DNA from: Diatrype stigma
Lineage: Eukaryota; Ascomycota; Sordariomycetes; Xylariales; Diatrypaceae
DNA: 64,000 nucleotides
Assembly: GCA_022225965.2 (NCBI GenBank)
Contig: JAKJXP020000018.1
Coordinates: 62,001 to 126,000, forward strand
Reading direction: 5' to 3'
The position numbers and the translations under genes are program-made. Position 1 is the stretch's first letter; every line of letters begins with the position of its first letter. The notes below the pieces were generated by a model. It was not told where the DNA came from, searched no databases, and worked only from the letters and a program-made list of their open reading frames with translations. Shown here piece by piece: positions 22,980 through 36,155 of the stretch.

Positions 22980-23809
22980 ATTTTACCGAATAACTTTATT
23001 TTCTTTTCCGTATTATTAACGCCTTTTTATGTAAATAACCGCCGCTTTATACGAACCGAAAGGTTTTTATCTTTTTCTTTATTTTCTTTTTTGCCTTTAT
23101 TATTTAAAATAAATTCGACCTCCAACGAAGCCACCGGCGATAAAGCTTTTGCAAGGCGAATACGCGCTGCCTATTAATCGGTCCAATTCTTAGGCGGTTT
23201 TAACGGAATAAAGTTATCATTAATACCCGGCATTTTTACGCGCCTTTCGGTAATAAGGAACCGAAATTTTTCGGCATTATTATATTCCAATGCGGTAATA
23301 ATAAAATTAAATACAAATTGGACATTTAGCTAACGCTTAATTTCCGAATATTCCGACATAATAAGGGAAAAATACCCAAGCAAAAAACGCCGTTTATTAT
23401 TAATATAACAACTTCGCCAGCGATAAATATTAATTAAATGCTGTTTATTTATTAAATTTATAGGTTTAATATTACCGTTCGAACGAATCCAAAATACCGT
23501 ATATTTATCGTAAAACAGGCTAATATTAAAAGGGAATAATTTAAATAACGGCGGCGGTATTGCTAAACGCCCGTATTTAATTGGCCGATTTTTTTTTCTT
23601 TATTGCGGAATTTCTTTAATATCGCGTTATTTTTACGAATTAACTTTTTTTATTTAGCGGCGGCATTTTTTTCGCGACGATTCTTTACTTTTTTTAATAA
23701 CTGGACATAAATAAAAACACCATTCTCGAGATTCAAAATTTGCTTTCGCGATTTTTTTTCGAATATATCGGCAATACGATTAACGATCGAATTTTAATAT
23801 AACTAAAGA
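22980..23809 (-). pseudogene. 3' part of the pogo-like transposase and downstream frame (decayed)
   Basis: This is the piece of the DNA transposon left of the inserted retrotransposon. Read on the minus strand, 23809-23650 encodes an Asn/Glu/Lys-rich segment (ANFESREW, KKSKESSRKKCRR) like the basic tail of pogo transposases. A stop-free stretch of about 89 codons follows at 23333-23600 and then a further frame with a few stops to about 22980. I do not recognise this second part; it may be a C-terminal extension or a second gene of the element. Confidence 0.55.
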
Positions 23810-24035
23810 TATTATGGTGCATACAGGCTGTATGTATACAAAGATACTTAAAGGTTATATGTACATTTCCAAAAAAGGGCTAGCGCCCTTTAGCGGCTAG
23901 CCCTTCTGCCTATATACCTTCGAATCTTTTCTTCCTGTATTTATTTTTTCTTTTTTTTTTCTTTAGCTTTAGATTTTACAATACTAATTGGGAATTTGTT
24001 TTATTAATTCCTATAAAGCCTATTAATCCGTAACA
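23810..24035 (+). repeat. 5' LTR of the middle Ty3/gypsy element
   Basis: 226 bp, direct repeat of 38411-38636. It begins TATTATGG where the 3' copy has TGTTATGG, and ends TAACA where the 3' copy has TAATA; both differences are transitions that break the usual TG...CA ends. It contains an internal hairpin GGGCTAGCGCC...GGCTAGCCC near 23877-23905. Confidence 0.95.
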
Positions 24036-24099
24036 TAATCTAAAGCTCGCTTTATCGCCTAAAAAGGCATAAATATCCCATTAAATTAAAACGAAAAAA

Positions 24100-27000
24100 G
24101 AATACGAAAAATTAATTAATCGATTTAATCCCGAATCCCGAATACCGAAAATCCTTAATTCCTGCTACGAAATGGCCCGAATCCCCGAAAAAAAGGCCGC
24201 CCTTTAAGAACGTACCGAAAAAGAGGTCCAATTTAATCTCGAAAGGTATATTACTGCTGCCCCAAAAAAAAACCCGATACCGAATTACGACGCCAATTTA
24301 ACGCCATTTATTATATTCGCCATGAAATTAATGCCGCATTTATAAAAACGATTGATATTAAAATTAATAAAAAAATAAAAATCGATTTTTATAAGGAATT
24401 TAAGAAAATTTGTTCCAAAAAAGAATTATTTAAATTTTTTTTTAAGCGAAACTGAATTATAACGAAAATTAAAAAAAAAAAGATTACGTATTTAATAAGT
24501 TTATACGTAACTAATTTTAATAAACCTTTTATTTCTTACTAACCCTTTTCCGTTAAAAACAAAGAAACCTGGCCTAATATAAACGGTAATTTAATTCTTT
24601 TAGTTTTTCTTTATATATACGAAAACAATTCCGAAAACTTATTTATGGAATTTAAGATTGCAATTTTTGCCTTATACGTAACATATTTATAACGTAATAA
24701 ATTAATTAGCGCCATTAAAACAGCCATAAGCAATATTAAGGGATTTTTTAAATGGGCCCATTATTTTATCGAAAAATATAACAAAAAAGTGGCTTAACGA
24801 GAAAAAAAAAAGCAATAAACGGAACCTAAAGCGTTAATAAGTAATTCGGATTTCCTTAATTTTTTTATTAAGGAAGATATGGCCGATTTTTTCGCGGTTT
24901 TAAAAAATAAGCAATAGGAAATTAATAATTAGCAAAATGAAATTAATTAGCTTAAGGAACGTTTTAAAGCTGTTAATATGGCCATTAACGTAATTACCGG
25001 TAAATTTGGTAAAAACGGCAAAATTATGATTCTTAATTTTTTTAACGACCCTAATTAAAACAAGGTATTATTCGAAAGTTAATACGAGTTAATAAAGAAC
25101 CGATTGGAGGTAAATAATAATTATTTCGCTTCCGACCGTATTAAATGGGCTGAAATCAAGTTTTATATAAAGGGCAATGCTATATAAAATATTTTCCCTT
25201 ATTTTAATAAGGAACATCCGAATCTTTTCCTTATTTTTAAGGCGTTAATGACTTATTTTTAAAACGAATATTATAATCCGAACAATCGAAAGAAAAACGA
25301 GATTATTTTTGTTAAGTTTCAAATAAATAAATTAAAAAATTTCCAAACTTTTAAAAATAAGTTTATTCGATTAGCCGGTTTTATTTGCTTAGCTAAAATT
25401 TAATGAAAATATAAATTTAAAAAGCGTTTAATTTGACGCCTTTAAATTAATCTTATAATGGCCTGAATTAATAAGAATATCGACTTTAATTAATACGCCC
25501 TATTAATTGCGAAAAACGTTAACGCATTTTTATAAACTAATAATTCCTGCCTTTTGGCTAAAAAAAATTTATTTGCCATTATAACTACGGGACGAAAAGG
25601 TAATAAATTAAATACCAATAATACTATAAGGACTAACGGTAGCAATCGCGCCTAAGGAAAAAACGGTACTTAACGTTTCCGCCTTTTAAAAGAAAAGATT
25701 GGAAAACTTCTTAAAAAAGGTCGCTGCTTTAATTGCAAATAAATTAAATATATTTCCCGAAACTGTTCCCAAAAAAATAGAACTTTAAAGAACCGTAAAG
25801 CTCGTATTGCCTTTTTCGTAAAAAGATTTTATCGCAAGCCCGTTTCCGAATCCAATCGAGACAAAGTCCTTAAAAAACAGGAATCCGAATCGGAAAATTA
25901 AATACCTTAAAGAAATTAAACTTCCGCTTAAGGAAAATATTTTCTAAGGAATTAAGCATTAAGAAAATATTCTTTAATTTTTTACGATTAATATTAAGGA
26001 ATAACCCTTTTTTATTCACTAATTACGTAATTTTTAATGGATTATTTTTAATTATATATTTTATTTTAGCCGATATAAAAGCCAACGGATATTTATTTAT
26101 AAACGTATAATTTGTTAAATAAATATTAAAATACCTAAAACTAAAGCTATTCGTGGGATTTAATCTTTATCGAATCGAAAAATTCGATAAAAAGGCCATA
26201 TAACTAATTAATGCTATATTAGCCTTAAGATTTCGCATAAAAAGAAAATCCCTAAACCGTATACTTTTTATAATTATCGATATAAAATGGAACATTATCG
26301 TTGGAAAAACTTGATTTAAACTTTATAAAATCGATATATTTATTTTTAACCGAGCATTGCTTTTTTCGAACTTTTAGGAACTTAAATTTTCTTACGATAT
26401 ATTAATGAATTACTTAAGAAACCTATTGCCTAATACGAATCGAAAATACGAAAAGAATATCGAACGGCGAAATAAATTAATGCAAAAAAAAAACAAACGA
26501 CGTAATAATAAACGACGGCGTTTTGCTTTATTTATAAGGTTCGATTCTTTCGTTACGATAATACTTAACCGAATAAACCGAACCTCGAAAAGGAAAATTA
26601 TAATAAAAAAAATTCCTAACGACCTTAATAACCTTAAAAAACTTCTTAAAGCGCAAATAAATGCACTTACTTTTCTTATTAATAAAGAAAACGTATCCGA
26701 TAATTACGGAAAATGGATTTTAAAACTTATTTAAAACCGAATTAGCGAATTGGAAATGCGCCAAAATAATTCCGATAAAATTAACGACATTAATTCCTTT
26801 ATATTTAAAATTATTTTAAAGCCAGAACGATTATTATCGAAAACGTTTTTTTACGTAATTATTTCTTAAATAAAACAACAAATTAACGCTTATATTTAAG
26901 AAAACGATTCGTACGAAATAATAAACGATTCTTTAATTATCGCCAAAAAAAGTAATCCATATCCTAAACGGAACGTATAAGGGCCATATAAGCTTAAGAA

Positions 27001-28399
27001 AAATTGCTTTGGTTAATACCGAATACGCCCTTTTAATTTCGCATTCGTTAACGCAATGGCCTTTTTATACCTAGCCAAAACCATTACCATTTAAAATACA
27101 TCCTTATACGAAATTAATCGTATTATTTCTAATAAAAGAACTATTTAATCGAACCCTTTAGCCCGAAATAAAAAAGCCCTATAAAAGGCATGCGTCCGAA
27201 TTATACCTAAGGAATACCATAATTATTTAAACGTTTTTAATAAGGTAATATTAAACAAATTAATATAAAAACGCCCAAACGTAAACCATTATATCGAACT
27301 TAATAAGAAACCTAAAGAATTAAGATATAATCCATTATACAAAATGTCCATTAAAAAACTGGAAATTTATTACAAGTATATTATGAAACATTTGCAAAAA
27401 GAATTCATTAAAGCCAGTTCCGTACTATGGACCGTACCGGTATTGTTCGCATTTAAGTCAAACAAAGGCTTACGCTTTTGCGTTAATTATTACAAACTAA
27501 ACGTAATAACGAAAAAAAACTAATACCTTTTGCTCCTAATAAATAAAACTTTCGTAAGGATTTCTAAAGCGAAAATCTTTATTAAAATTAATATCCGATA
27601 AGCCTTTTATAAAATCCAAATGCGAAAGAAAATATAAAACCTTATAACTTTCCGTATTAGGTATGGGACATATAGATATAAAATATTGCCTTTCGGATTT
27701 ACTAACGGTTCTTTAATTTTTTAACGATTTATTAACGATACTTTATTCGATTATTTGAATTAATTTTATAACGCATATATTAATAATATTCTTATTTTCT
27801 TTAAAAACAAAAAGAATTACGTTTAATACGTAAATAAGGTATTAATACGCCTAAAACAAATAAAATTACAGGCCGATTTAAATAAATGCGAATTCCATAT
27901 TATAAAAACGAAATATTTCGGCTTTATAATTAATACCAACGGGATTTTAATGGATTCCGCAAAAATAAAGATAATTAAAAATTAAAAGATACTTATTAAC
28001 CTTAAAGAGATATAATTTTTTTTGGAATTTTGCAACTTTTATCGTAAATTTATACGTAAATTTAAAAAAATAGCCCGGCCATTTTAAAAGTTTATCCGTA
28101 AAAAGGAATTGTTTTATATAACAAATAAACGTATCGCGGCATTCGTACGCCTAAAACGTTACATAATTAAAGCACCGATATTGCGTCATTTTTTATACGA
28201 TTACGAAACCCGTATTAAAATAAACGCGTCCGATGGAATAATGGCTAGGGCCATATTTTAACGAACCGCGAGAAATAACGATTGGCTTTCCGTTGCTTAT
28301 TTCTTTAAAACAATACAAAAAGCGGAACATAATTATAATATATACGATAAAAAAATATTAGCGATTATTTACGCTTTATAATGCTGGCGCGCGGAATTA
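24100..28399 (+). pseudogene. Decayed gag-pol of the middle element, 5' part
   Basis: No long frame survives. The gag zinc knuckle (25725-25766) can be read as Cys-x2-Cys-x4-Tyr-x4-Cys with a stop inside; CAA to TAA and CAT to TAT changes explain both defects. Around 27420 the frame reads LRFCVNYYKLN, the RT 'FCVDYRKLN' block with Asp changed to Asn, and the catalytic YIDD box reads YINN (27776-27787). RNase H begins near 28090 (HNYNIYDKKILAIIYAL near 28330) and breaks off at the inserted element. Confidence 0.85.
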
Positions 28400-28404
28400 A
28401 TAAG

Positions 28405-28589
28405 TGGTGCAGGATCCCTAGGGGTCCTACCTATCTGTAAGATAAAGAGATAAGATAAAGGATAAGATATGAGATAAGAAGAGATAAGACTTAGCTAGCT
28501 AGACTAGAGCTTTAGCCTTTCGCTCCGCGGATAGGCTGTAACCTTTTTAAAATATTATTATTTTTATAACATCCATTATTTCCGTACCA
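28405..28589 (+). repeat. 5' LTR of the innermost element
   Basis: 185 bp, direct repeat of 35966-36150, same length; differences seen by eye are mostly transitions. Contains GATAAGA-type short direct repeats in its first half. Confidence 0.95.
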
Positions 28590-28592
28590 AAA

Positions 28593-28602
28593 TGGTAGCA
28601 TT
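28593..28602 (+). other. Primer-binding site candidate (initiator Met tRNA)
   Basis: TGGTAGCATT begins three bases after the 5' LTR. The first seven bases are complementary to the 3' end (GCTACCA) of eukaryotic initiator tRNA-Met, the primer of many Ty3/gypsy elements. The next bases differ from the expected GCC only by transitions, which fits RIP decay. Confidence 0.6.
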
Positions 28603-28639
28603 TTTAGGCGTATTTATTGCGTAATTAAATACCAAATTA

Positions 28640-31300
28640 TCGACGGATTGATTTAATTAATTCTTAAATCGATTTATGCTGAAAACTTTTTTAGCCAAAA
28701 TTTATTAAACGATAAGAAACGATTAATCCGTTAGAAACTTATCCGCTAAACGCGAAAATTTTTCCGCGTCCGGTACGTATCTTAAAAAAGGCCTTTAAGT
28801 AAAAACCATAAACCTTTTTCCCGTTAAAAGTTAGTAATTATCTTATTTTTAACATTATATTCCCGGATTTTAAAGAATTGGATTATATCGTAACCTATTC
28901 TTGCAGATATTAAGGGTATTTTAATCGAATTAAACGAAAATTAACGCTTCGGTAATACGTTAAAAATACCATTACCGAATAACGTTAAGCAAACGGTATA
29001 TCGTATTGACGCAAATTTTTTTAACCTTATTATCCGATTTAATAACTTTTATCGAATAATGCTAAGCAAACGATATATCGTAATACGATTAATTTTATTA
29101 CTTTTATTATATTACTTTATTTTCGTTTTTTGTTTATTAATATTTGGCATATATATATATGGTTCGTTAATATCGTTGATTTTTATAATTAATGGCGTTA
29201 AAAGATTCATTATATCCGTTTTTTTTAGGCTTTTAATTAATACCGGAAGAATTTAAGGAATCCACGATTATTAACCAAAAATACGACGAAAAAAAAAAAT
29301 AAGCCAAAATAACAGCCTAAGCAAAAGAAATTACCAAGAATCCAGTATATAAATCGTATAAGCGAGGTTTTATTAAATAACCTATAAGCAATATCGACTT
29401 TTTCCCCGAGGCTTATTCGCATTTAGGATTGGGAAATAATAGCCTATTTTGGCGTACGTTTATAAATAATATGGCGGGCAATTAAAGTTAAAAACGCCGA
29501 TCGCTAAACGAAATAAATCGATTAAGAATATTATACAACTTAATTAAAGCAATAATAACGGATATCCGCAATAAATTACGTATAACGAATACAATTTTAC
29601 GAAACTCTTACGATAAATTTAATATAAATAAATTAAACGGAAATACAAAATTAATTTAGGTAATATATAAATAAGTAATTTCTAATTTAAGAATTACTAC
29701 AAGACTTGGCGCTAAAATTGGCGATTTTTAAGACTTAATAACCCAATTAAACAATTAATTTGCAAATTTTATAATAAATATGGGCAGATAAATTTAAGAA
29801 AACGTTCGAAAGGTAATGGGCCAATCTAATAATTAAATCCGTATTTCAATTACGAAAACGCATATTAGTAATAATTATAATTTATATTAGCAAAGATTAC
29901 GTTTCCCCAATCGACGGAACGACTTTTTCGATATACATTATTATTCAACTTCTTAAAATCAATTTTTATTAAATTATAAGCTTAAAAAAAATAATATCGG
30001 AATTTTCGATCCATACGAGCCAAACCCAAAAAACATAAGCCTTATTTTTATAAAGATACCAATTATTTTTACCGATGCATATGCATTTCGTAATCGCATA
30101 AATAGCTTTTTAAAGGATAAAACAAATCGAACGAATTATAAAAGGCAATTATTAATATTGTTTTAAACCTTATTAGCCGGTTCAGTTATTATATAATAAA
30201 ATAACGAGCTTTAGGAATTTAATTATACGTAATTCCGCGCAACTGGAATTCAGGCCATGTTATTAACTTTAATTAATCGATTCCGATTCGACGCAATAAT
30301 AGCAACAACATAATTTAATTTTTTATATTTCGTTTTGCGCGATTTAGTAAAAAACGAAAACGCCTTATAAACTTACGTTATGAAAAAGCTTAAATGGATT
30401 CGTATAATAAAAACCTTAATTAATAATAATATTAATTAATACGAAATTATAATATAAGTTTGGAATTATATAAATTTGGCCGTAAAGTAATATTTAAAGC
30501 AGCCTTTTTAGCATAAGATATTTAAGATATATATGCTTTAAGTTAAGCAAAATAAAGCAATCCTTTTAGCGTTAGCATTTTAAAAATACCTTACGTAAGC
30601 GCGTTTGGAAAACTTAAAGGTTTTATATTATAACAATGCACAAAGTAGCTTATACTTTTTAAAGCAATCGAAAGGACGAGATTACGACGAATACCCTCGC
30701 GAGTTTCGAAATCGAAACTATTAGCGCAATAAAAGCCGTTTTTAATACGATTATTAAAAAAAAAACGAATATATAAAATACTTCGATATTTATCGCTTAC
30801 AATACGGAGATCGCCGCAACGACGACCGACGTAATAATCGACGAAACGATAAACGTAGAAATTATCGGGATAATAAACGTAGCGATTAACGAAATAACCA
30901 ACGTAAAAAAAATCGACCCGCTAATAAACGAAACGGCTAAAACGATCGACGTAATCGACGAAATAACGGAAAAAACCGACGTAACGGAAGCTAAAGATAT
31001 TACAAAAAGGTATATAAAGGCCGAAACGGTATTTATTGGATAAATTAAAGCGGAAATTCCGAAAATTAATTTGGATTAATAAGAAATGTTAATAATTTAA
31101 ATAAGTTATCCTAAAACTTAAGAAACGACGAAAAGCTATACATGGTTTTTAAAAAGTTATTAACATATTATTAATGCTTTCGTATATTCTTTATTATAAT
31201 TTAACGGAAACGGCATTTAAAGAAATGCGTTATGCCGAAAGCGATTATAAGCGAAAGTATTTAAAATCCATTACTAATAAATATAATACAACGTACGTAT
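28640..31300 (+). pseudogene. Decayed gag region of the innermost element
   Basis: The plus strand contains fragments of a coding sequence with many stops. The best preserved part is a repetitive Arg/Asn/Asp-rich stretch (30790-30990; units like CGACGTAATAA), which would make a strongly charged RNA-binding tail. I see no intact CCHC knuckle. The limits are approximate. Confidence 0.5.
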
Positions 31301-34300
31301 AGTATTTATTACGACGTTTTCCCATTTAAAAATAAATTATTTAAGCACTTTTAATAAAGTTACGAATCGAATATAACTTTTTAGGTTTAGAATAAACAAA
31401 TTAAATAAGCATTTTAAGCCCAATTAATAAATTTCCTTATTAAATTAAAACTTCTAACGGTAAAAATAATACCATCCTTAGGCCTTAACGATAATAATAT
31501 ATTATTAAGTTATACGTACGTTAAGGCAAAGACTTAAGCAATATTAAAGGGTCCAGATTTTAAGGTTTATATGAATTTAAAGGCGGGTCGCATTTTTATT
31601 AAGCGTTTTATTTTATTTATTTTGAACCATTTCATAAAGGCCCGACCTAAAAAAATTTAGGAAATCGGAAAAAAAAAGATAAAGAAATAGGTAACATTTA
31701 AATTTTATTTGCCCGGTAAAAATAAAAATGGCGAAAATATTATTACGGAATTTAAAAAATAAGGATAAGTTTTGGACGGAAAAAAACATTTTAATATATT
31801 CGTAAGCAACGATTTTATGCATTTTTACGGCGCATTAATTAATTTTATCGAAAAATATATAACATTCGTTATTCTAAATAACTTTTAAATCGATATCGAC
31901 GTATAATTAAGAAATAAAGCCGTTATACGGAAAATTACCAATTACCGTAAAGTTACTTTAACGGCAAAATAACGGGCTTATATTCCGATTAATTATAAAG
32001 CTTTTCTTAATAATCGTAACTTTAATTTTATCGTATTATACCTTTAAGTATTTGGAACGGTAATAAATGCCAAAATTCCGCAAATAATCGTAATACAAAA
32101 TATATCCAGCCATTTCATTATAATACTTAAAAATGCTAAAATAGGAACGATTTAAAATAGTACCGATAATGGTTATTTCGTAGTATTATGGGCAAAAAGC
32201 ATAAAAGCCTTAGTCTTAATAGCCTTAATTATAAGCATAGCGATAAATATACCCATAATTATAATATAAAATCCTTATATTTATAACGTCGTAAACGATA
32301 TAATTCCGATAAACATAAAGTTTAATCTTATTCTAATAATAACGGCAATTGCCATAAATATTATGCCTTATAATATAAACGATTTTATTAAATTGTCCCA
32401 TTTACAGTTTAAGATTGCATATATAAATAACGAATCCAATTTAAGCATATTAATTATTAATGTAATATTTAATATTATCGTTATTTTAGGCGTTTATAAC
32501 GAAATATAAAACCTTTTAATAAAGCCTAAGCCAAATAAATCCAAAATCCTTATGATTTATTTAATTTTTAGCATTAAAAAGCCGATTAATATGCCAGAAC
32601 ATATAACAAATAAAAAAATGCATATATATAACGAAGATTAAAACTTTGCAGCTTATTTCGAGAAAATCGTATACGAATATTCCGAATTCTGAATAAATAA
32701 AGGCCCAATAAATATATTTTTAAAAGAATAAATAAAAGTACTATTCGTAAATAACTGATAAAACCATAATTTTTAAATAAGGTTATACCTATTAAAACGA
32801 AAGAATATGGAATTCTTTAATTAAAAATTCGATTATTTGCATAAATAAAAACGCCAAAAATAAATAAATTAACCGATATTTTTTACGCATCCTATATTCG
32901 TAATATAACGAAAAGTATATGGAAAAAAAAAGAAACGCATAATCGTAAATTTAAGGGCATTAAATAAAGCAACCATATCCGATAATTATCCCTTATTTTT
33001 TTAAGCCGACGTTATATTATCGCTTCGTAAAAAGCATTATATTACAGTAATAAACGCTATATTTTTTTTTATTAATTTTTGATATATCCCAATTACCGCA
33101 ATCGATTTACGATAATAAGCCCCAAAAATATAAAGCGATTAATCGTAACGTTAATGGGCTTTTATAACTTATTAATTTACGTTTAACGATATATAAATAG
33201 GTTATTAAAAACCTACCGTAGCTTTTGCCGGGCTTTTATCGATAATATTATTATATATTCGAATACGAAAAAGGATTATGTGCGACATTTGTACGAGATT
33301 TTTTAGTTGTTTACAAAGAAAAACATTACTATTGCGTCCAAAAAGTTCTTTTTTGAATATCCATCGGTTAAACTATTGGGTTTTTAGGTTAATGCATTGG
33401 AATTAACCTTTATAAAGGAACGTCTTAGTACGTTTCGCGTATTGAAATTTCCAGGATAGCTTAAGGCTTTGAAGTAATATTTTGGATTAAGTGGCTTTTT
33501 GCGTTACTTTTTATTTTATTACGTATAATATGCCGAGCCCTTATAAAAAAAAAAACCGCATTTTTGGCAAAAGGACGCAAAATAGGGCAAATAGAAACGG
33601 ACAAATTACGAAAGCGATAAGCATATTGCAGGTTTATATATTACGAATTAACGGAAATCGAAAAGAAGTTATTCCAAACGGTTTAAAACTTAATATATAA
33701 TAAGCAGGTCCTATATTATTAAGATCCAAATAAGCTTTTGTTTTACCAAATAAACGGTTTATTAAAAAAAGGCTTTGAAGTTATAATCTTTTATTTTACG
33801 GACGAATATAAATGGACGCCGAAAGATATTATTTCTTTTACGAAAATTCAATCCATTATGTTTTTAAATAAATACCTATTAGCGGCAAAAACCAGATATG
33901 AACTAATCGAATTCGAAATAGCATGCTTGGTTTGGACAGTAAAAAAGATACGCATAATGATTTAATTATTAAATTATCCGGTTATAGTTTTAACGGATTA
34001 TTTCGCAATTAAGCCCATTATTAATTAAACTTTGTTAAATATGTTAGGAATTAATAAAGGCAATAAACGCCTTATTAATATATTAATTTACCTATTGCAA
34101 TACGGGCTTTAGGTTTATTATCTTTTAAGCAAGCTTAATTTAATTCCGAATGCGTTAAATAAACTAAAAACGGTTAATAATAAGGATAATTCTTATTAAT
34201 CATTCAAAATTAAGCGCTTAATAAAACTTTTAATATTGGATACAATATGGTTTACGATAAAGGCAGTATTTAATAAAGTTACGAAAAAAAGGTTCCTTAA

Positions 34301-35700
34301 CGGGTATAACAAGAACGATAAATATTCCGTTATTATTGGAAATGTTTAACGGGATTATAACGAAACCTCTAAGGGGAATTTCTTTAAAGCAAGCTATTCT
34401 TTCGAAATAAGAGATAATTTATTTTATAACATTTCGAAAAAAGGAATTAAGCAGTTTTGTATTCCGTATGAATTAATTATAAAGTTTTTCGAAATGGCAT
34501 ACGACGATAAGCATTATTTCGGTAAAAACCGTATGCTATATGAATTGGATTCGTTGGTAATCCGTAATAAAACATATCTGGTTAAGAAATATATTGATTA
34601 TTGTTTTAAATGTGATTTAAACCGGAAGAATAATACGAAGCCATTAAGTAATTACCAGCCTATTTAATTCAAAGATCCTTTATTAATGCGTATCATTATA
34701 ATGGATTTCATTATAGATTTTTTAAATACGTCCTTTCGGAGGACGCCTTGGCAATTATTAGGCGAAAAAAAGTATTACGTATGGTATAACGCTTTTATAA
34801 CGGTATTTTGCCCGATTTCGAAAAAAATATTTTTAATTCCTGGATACAAAAAGTATACAATATAGGACTGGGCGATAGCATTGGCGCGATTTTTGATTTT
34901 CGTAAATTGGGGCATTCCAAAGGGAATTATATTAAACCGTAATAAAAAATTTATATCGGAGTTCTGGCGGGAACTTTAAAAAGCTTTCGGGATACGTTTA
35001 TTAATGATAACGGCTTATTACCTATAAGGAAATGGCCTTTCCGAAAAGAAAAATTAAATAATCGAAATTGCTATACGTTATTATTATTATAACCATCCTA
35101 AATTAATGTGGGTTAATTTATTGCTAACGTTATAATGGAATTTAAATATAACGCATTTAATAACAATTAACTTTATATCTTATGAGCAGTTATTCGGATT
35201 TAAGCTACCTGAATTATTTAATATATTAATAAATACCGAAAATTACCAGTTTAAAGAAATTAAGTATTTAAGAAAATACATACGTAAGGATGCCCAGTTA
35301 ATAATGGACTTTATAGCGAACAAAGCCAAATATTTATATAATAATAAGCACCGTACGGTTAAATTCGTAATAGGTAATAAGGTGTATTTACGTTTATATA
35401 CGGGATATCATTTATTAAGAAAGCCCTTACGGAAATACTTCCAATAGCGGGCTGGTTTATGGACGGTTTTTAAGAGGATTAGGCGATTAACGTATCGATT
35501 GGATATACCATTAAACTTTGGCATTTACTTAGTAATTTCAATAACGCATCTAACCGTAAAAAAAAAAGAAAACGACCCGTTTCGTAAAGATCTTTTATTT
35601 CCCGGTCCAATTAAAGCCGACCAGGATACCGATGGCGGCAATTAAGGAAATACGTACGAAATAGAAGTCGTGCTTAATTATAGGCCCAATCGGAAGAAAA
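31300..35700 (+). pseudogene. Decayed pol of the innermost element (RT, RNase H, integrase)
   Basis: The recognisable blocks in order are: RT FIDNIIIYS (catalytic 'IDD' with the second Asp changed to Asn, 33235-33246); connection region near 33340-33700 (LLGF, LKALK); RNase H YLLAAKTRYELIEFEIACLVW (about 33870-33940); integrase zinc domain with CFKC (near 34600) and KTYLVKKYIDYC; integrase core with MDFI retained, second catalytic Asp changed to Asn at 34935-34937, and GLSEKKN with the Glu retained (about 35030). The order RT-RH-IN is that of Ty3/gypsy. Multiple stops make it non-functional. Confidence 0.85.
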
Positions 35701-35965
35701 ACGGTTTCGATTATTTCGTAAAATAAAAGGGCTACGGATATAAAGATAATTAATAGCTTATTAAATATTAATTACGGCATTTAAAAGAACTAATTAATAA
35801 ATACTAAAAACGGAAAGAAAAACGATTCGTTATTTCCAAGCCATAATAAAAGCAATTACGGCAGATTCGAAAATAGCCATAATGGCGCGCCAAAGGCTAA
35901 ACCTTTTATGGAATGAAATAAATAATTACTAAAGGCAGTAACGGTCCTTTTTAAGGCCGGCAATT

Positions 35966-36150
35966 TGGTACAGGATCCTTAGGGATCCTATTTATTTATA
36001 AGATAAAGAGATAAAATAAAGGATAAAATATGAGATAAGAAGAAATAAGACTTAGCTAGCTAAACTAGAGCTCCAGCCTTCCGCTCTGCGGACAGGCTGC
36101 AACCTTCTTAAAATATCATCATCTTTATAATACCCATTACTTCCGCACCA
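35966..36150 (+). repeat. 3' LTR of the innermost element
   Basis: 185 bp, direct repeat of 28405-28589, ending CCGCACCA immediately before the ATAAG target duplication. Confidence 0.95.
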
Positions 36151-36155
36151 ATAAG

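Larger units (their letters stand above)
28405..36150 (+). mobile_element. Ty3/gypsy LTR retrotransposon (innermost level of the nest)
   Basis: 185-bp LTRs (28405-28589 and 35966-36150), both starting TGGTRCAGGATCC and ending TACCA/CACCA, are flanked by a perfect 5-bp target duplication ATAAG (28400-28404 and 36151-36155). Total length is 7746 bp. A primer-binding site candidate lies 3 bp after the 5' LTR. The order is gag (about 28640-31300, with an Arg/Asn/Asp-rich stretch at 30790-30990), RT (FIDN box at 33235-33246), RNase H (33738-33965), integrase with zinc-binding N-terminus (about 34490-34620) and core (34690-35200). All frames are broken. It lies within the RNase H region of the middle element and must therefore be younger than it. 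Confidence 0.93.

Noticed and set aside
24036..24050. Weak match between the sequence after the 5' LTR of the middle element and the tRNA-like motif (self-priming)
   Set aside because: The best pairing is only about 9 of 12 bases, which is expected by chance in AT-rich DNA.
26405..33965. Several 60-110 codon frames inside the AT-rich island as independent genes
   Set aside because: They are fragments of gag-pol (for example 33738-33965 is RNase H) or chance frames in RIP-mutated DNA.
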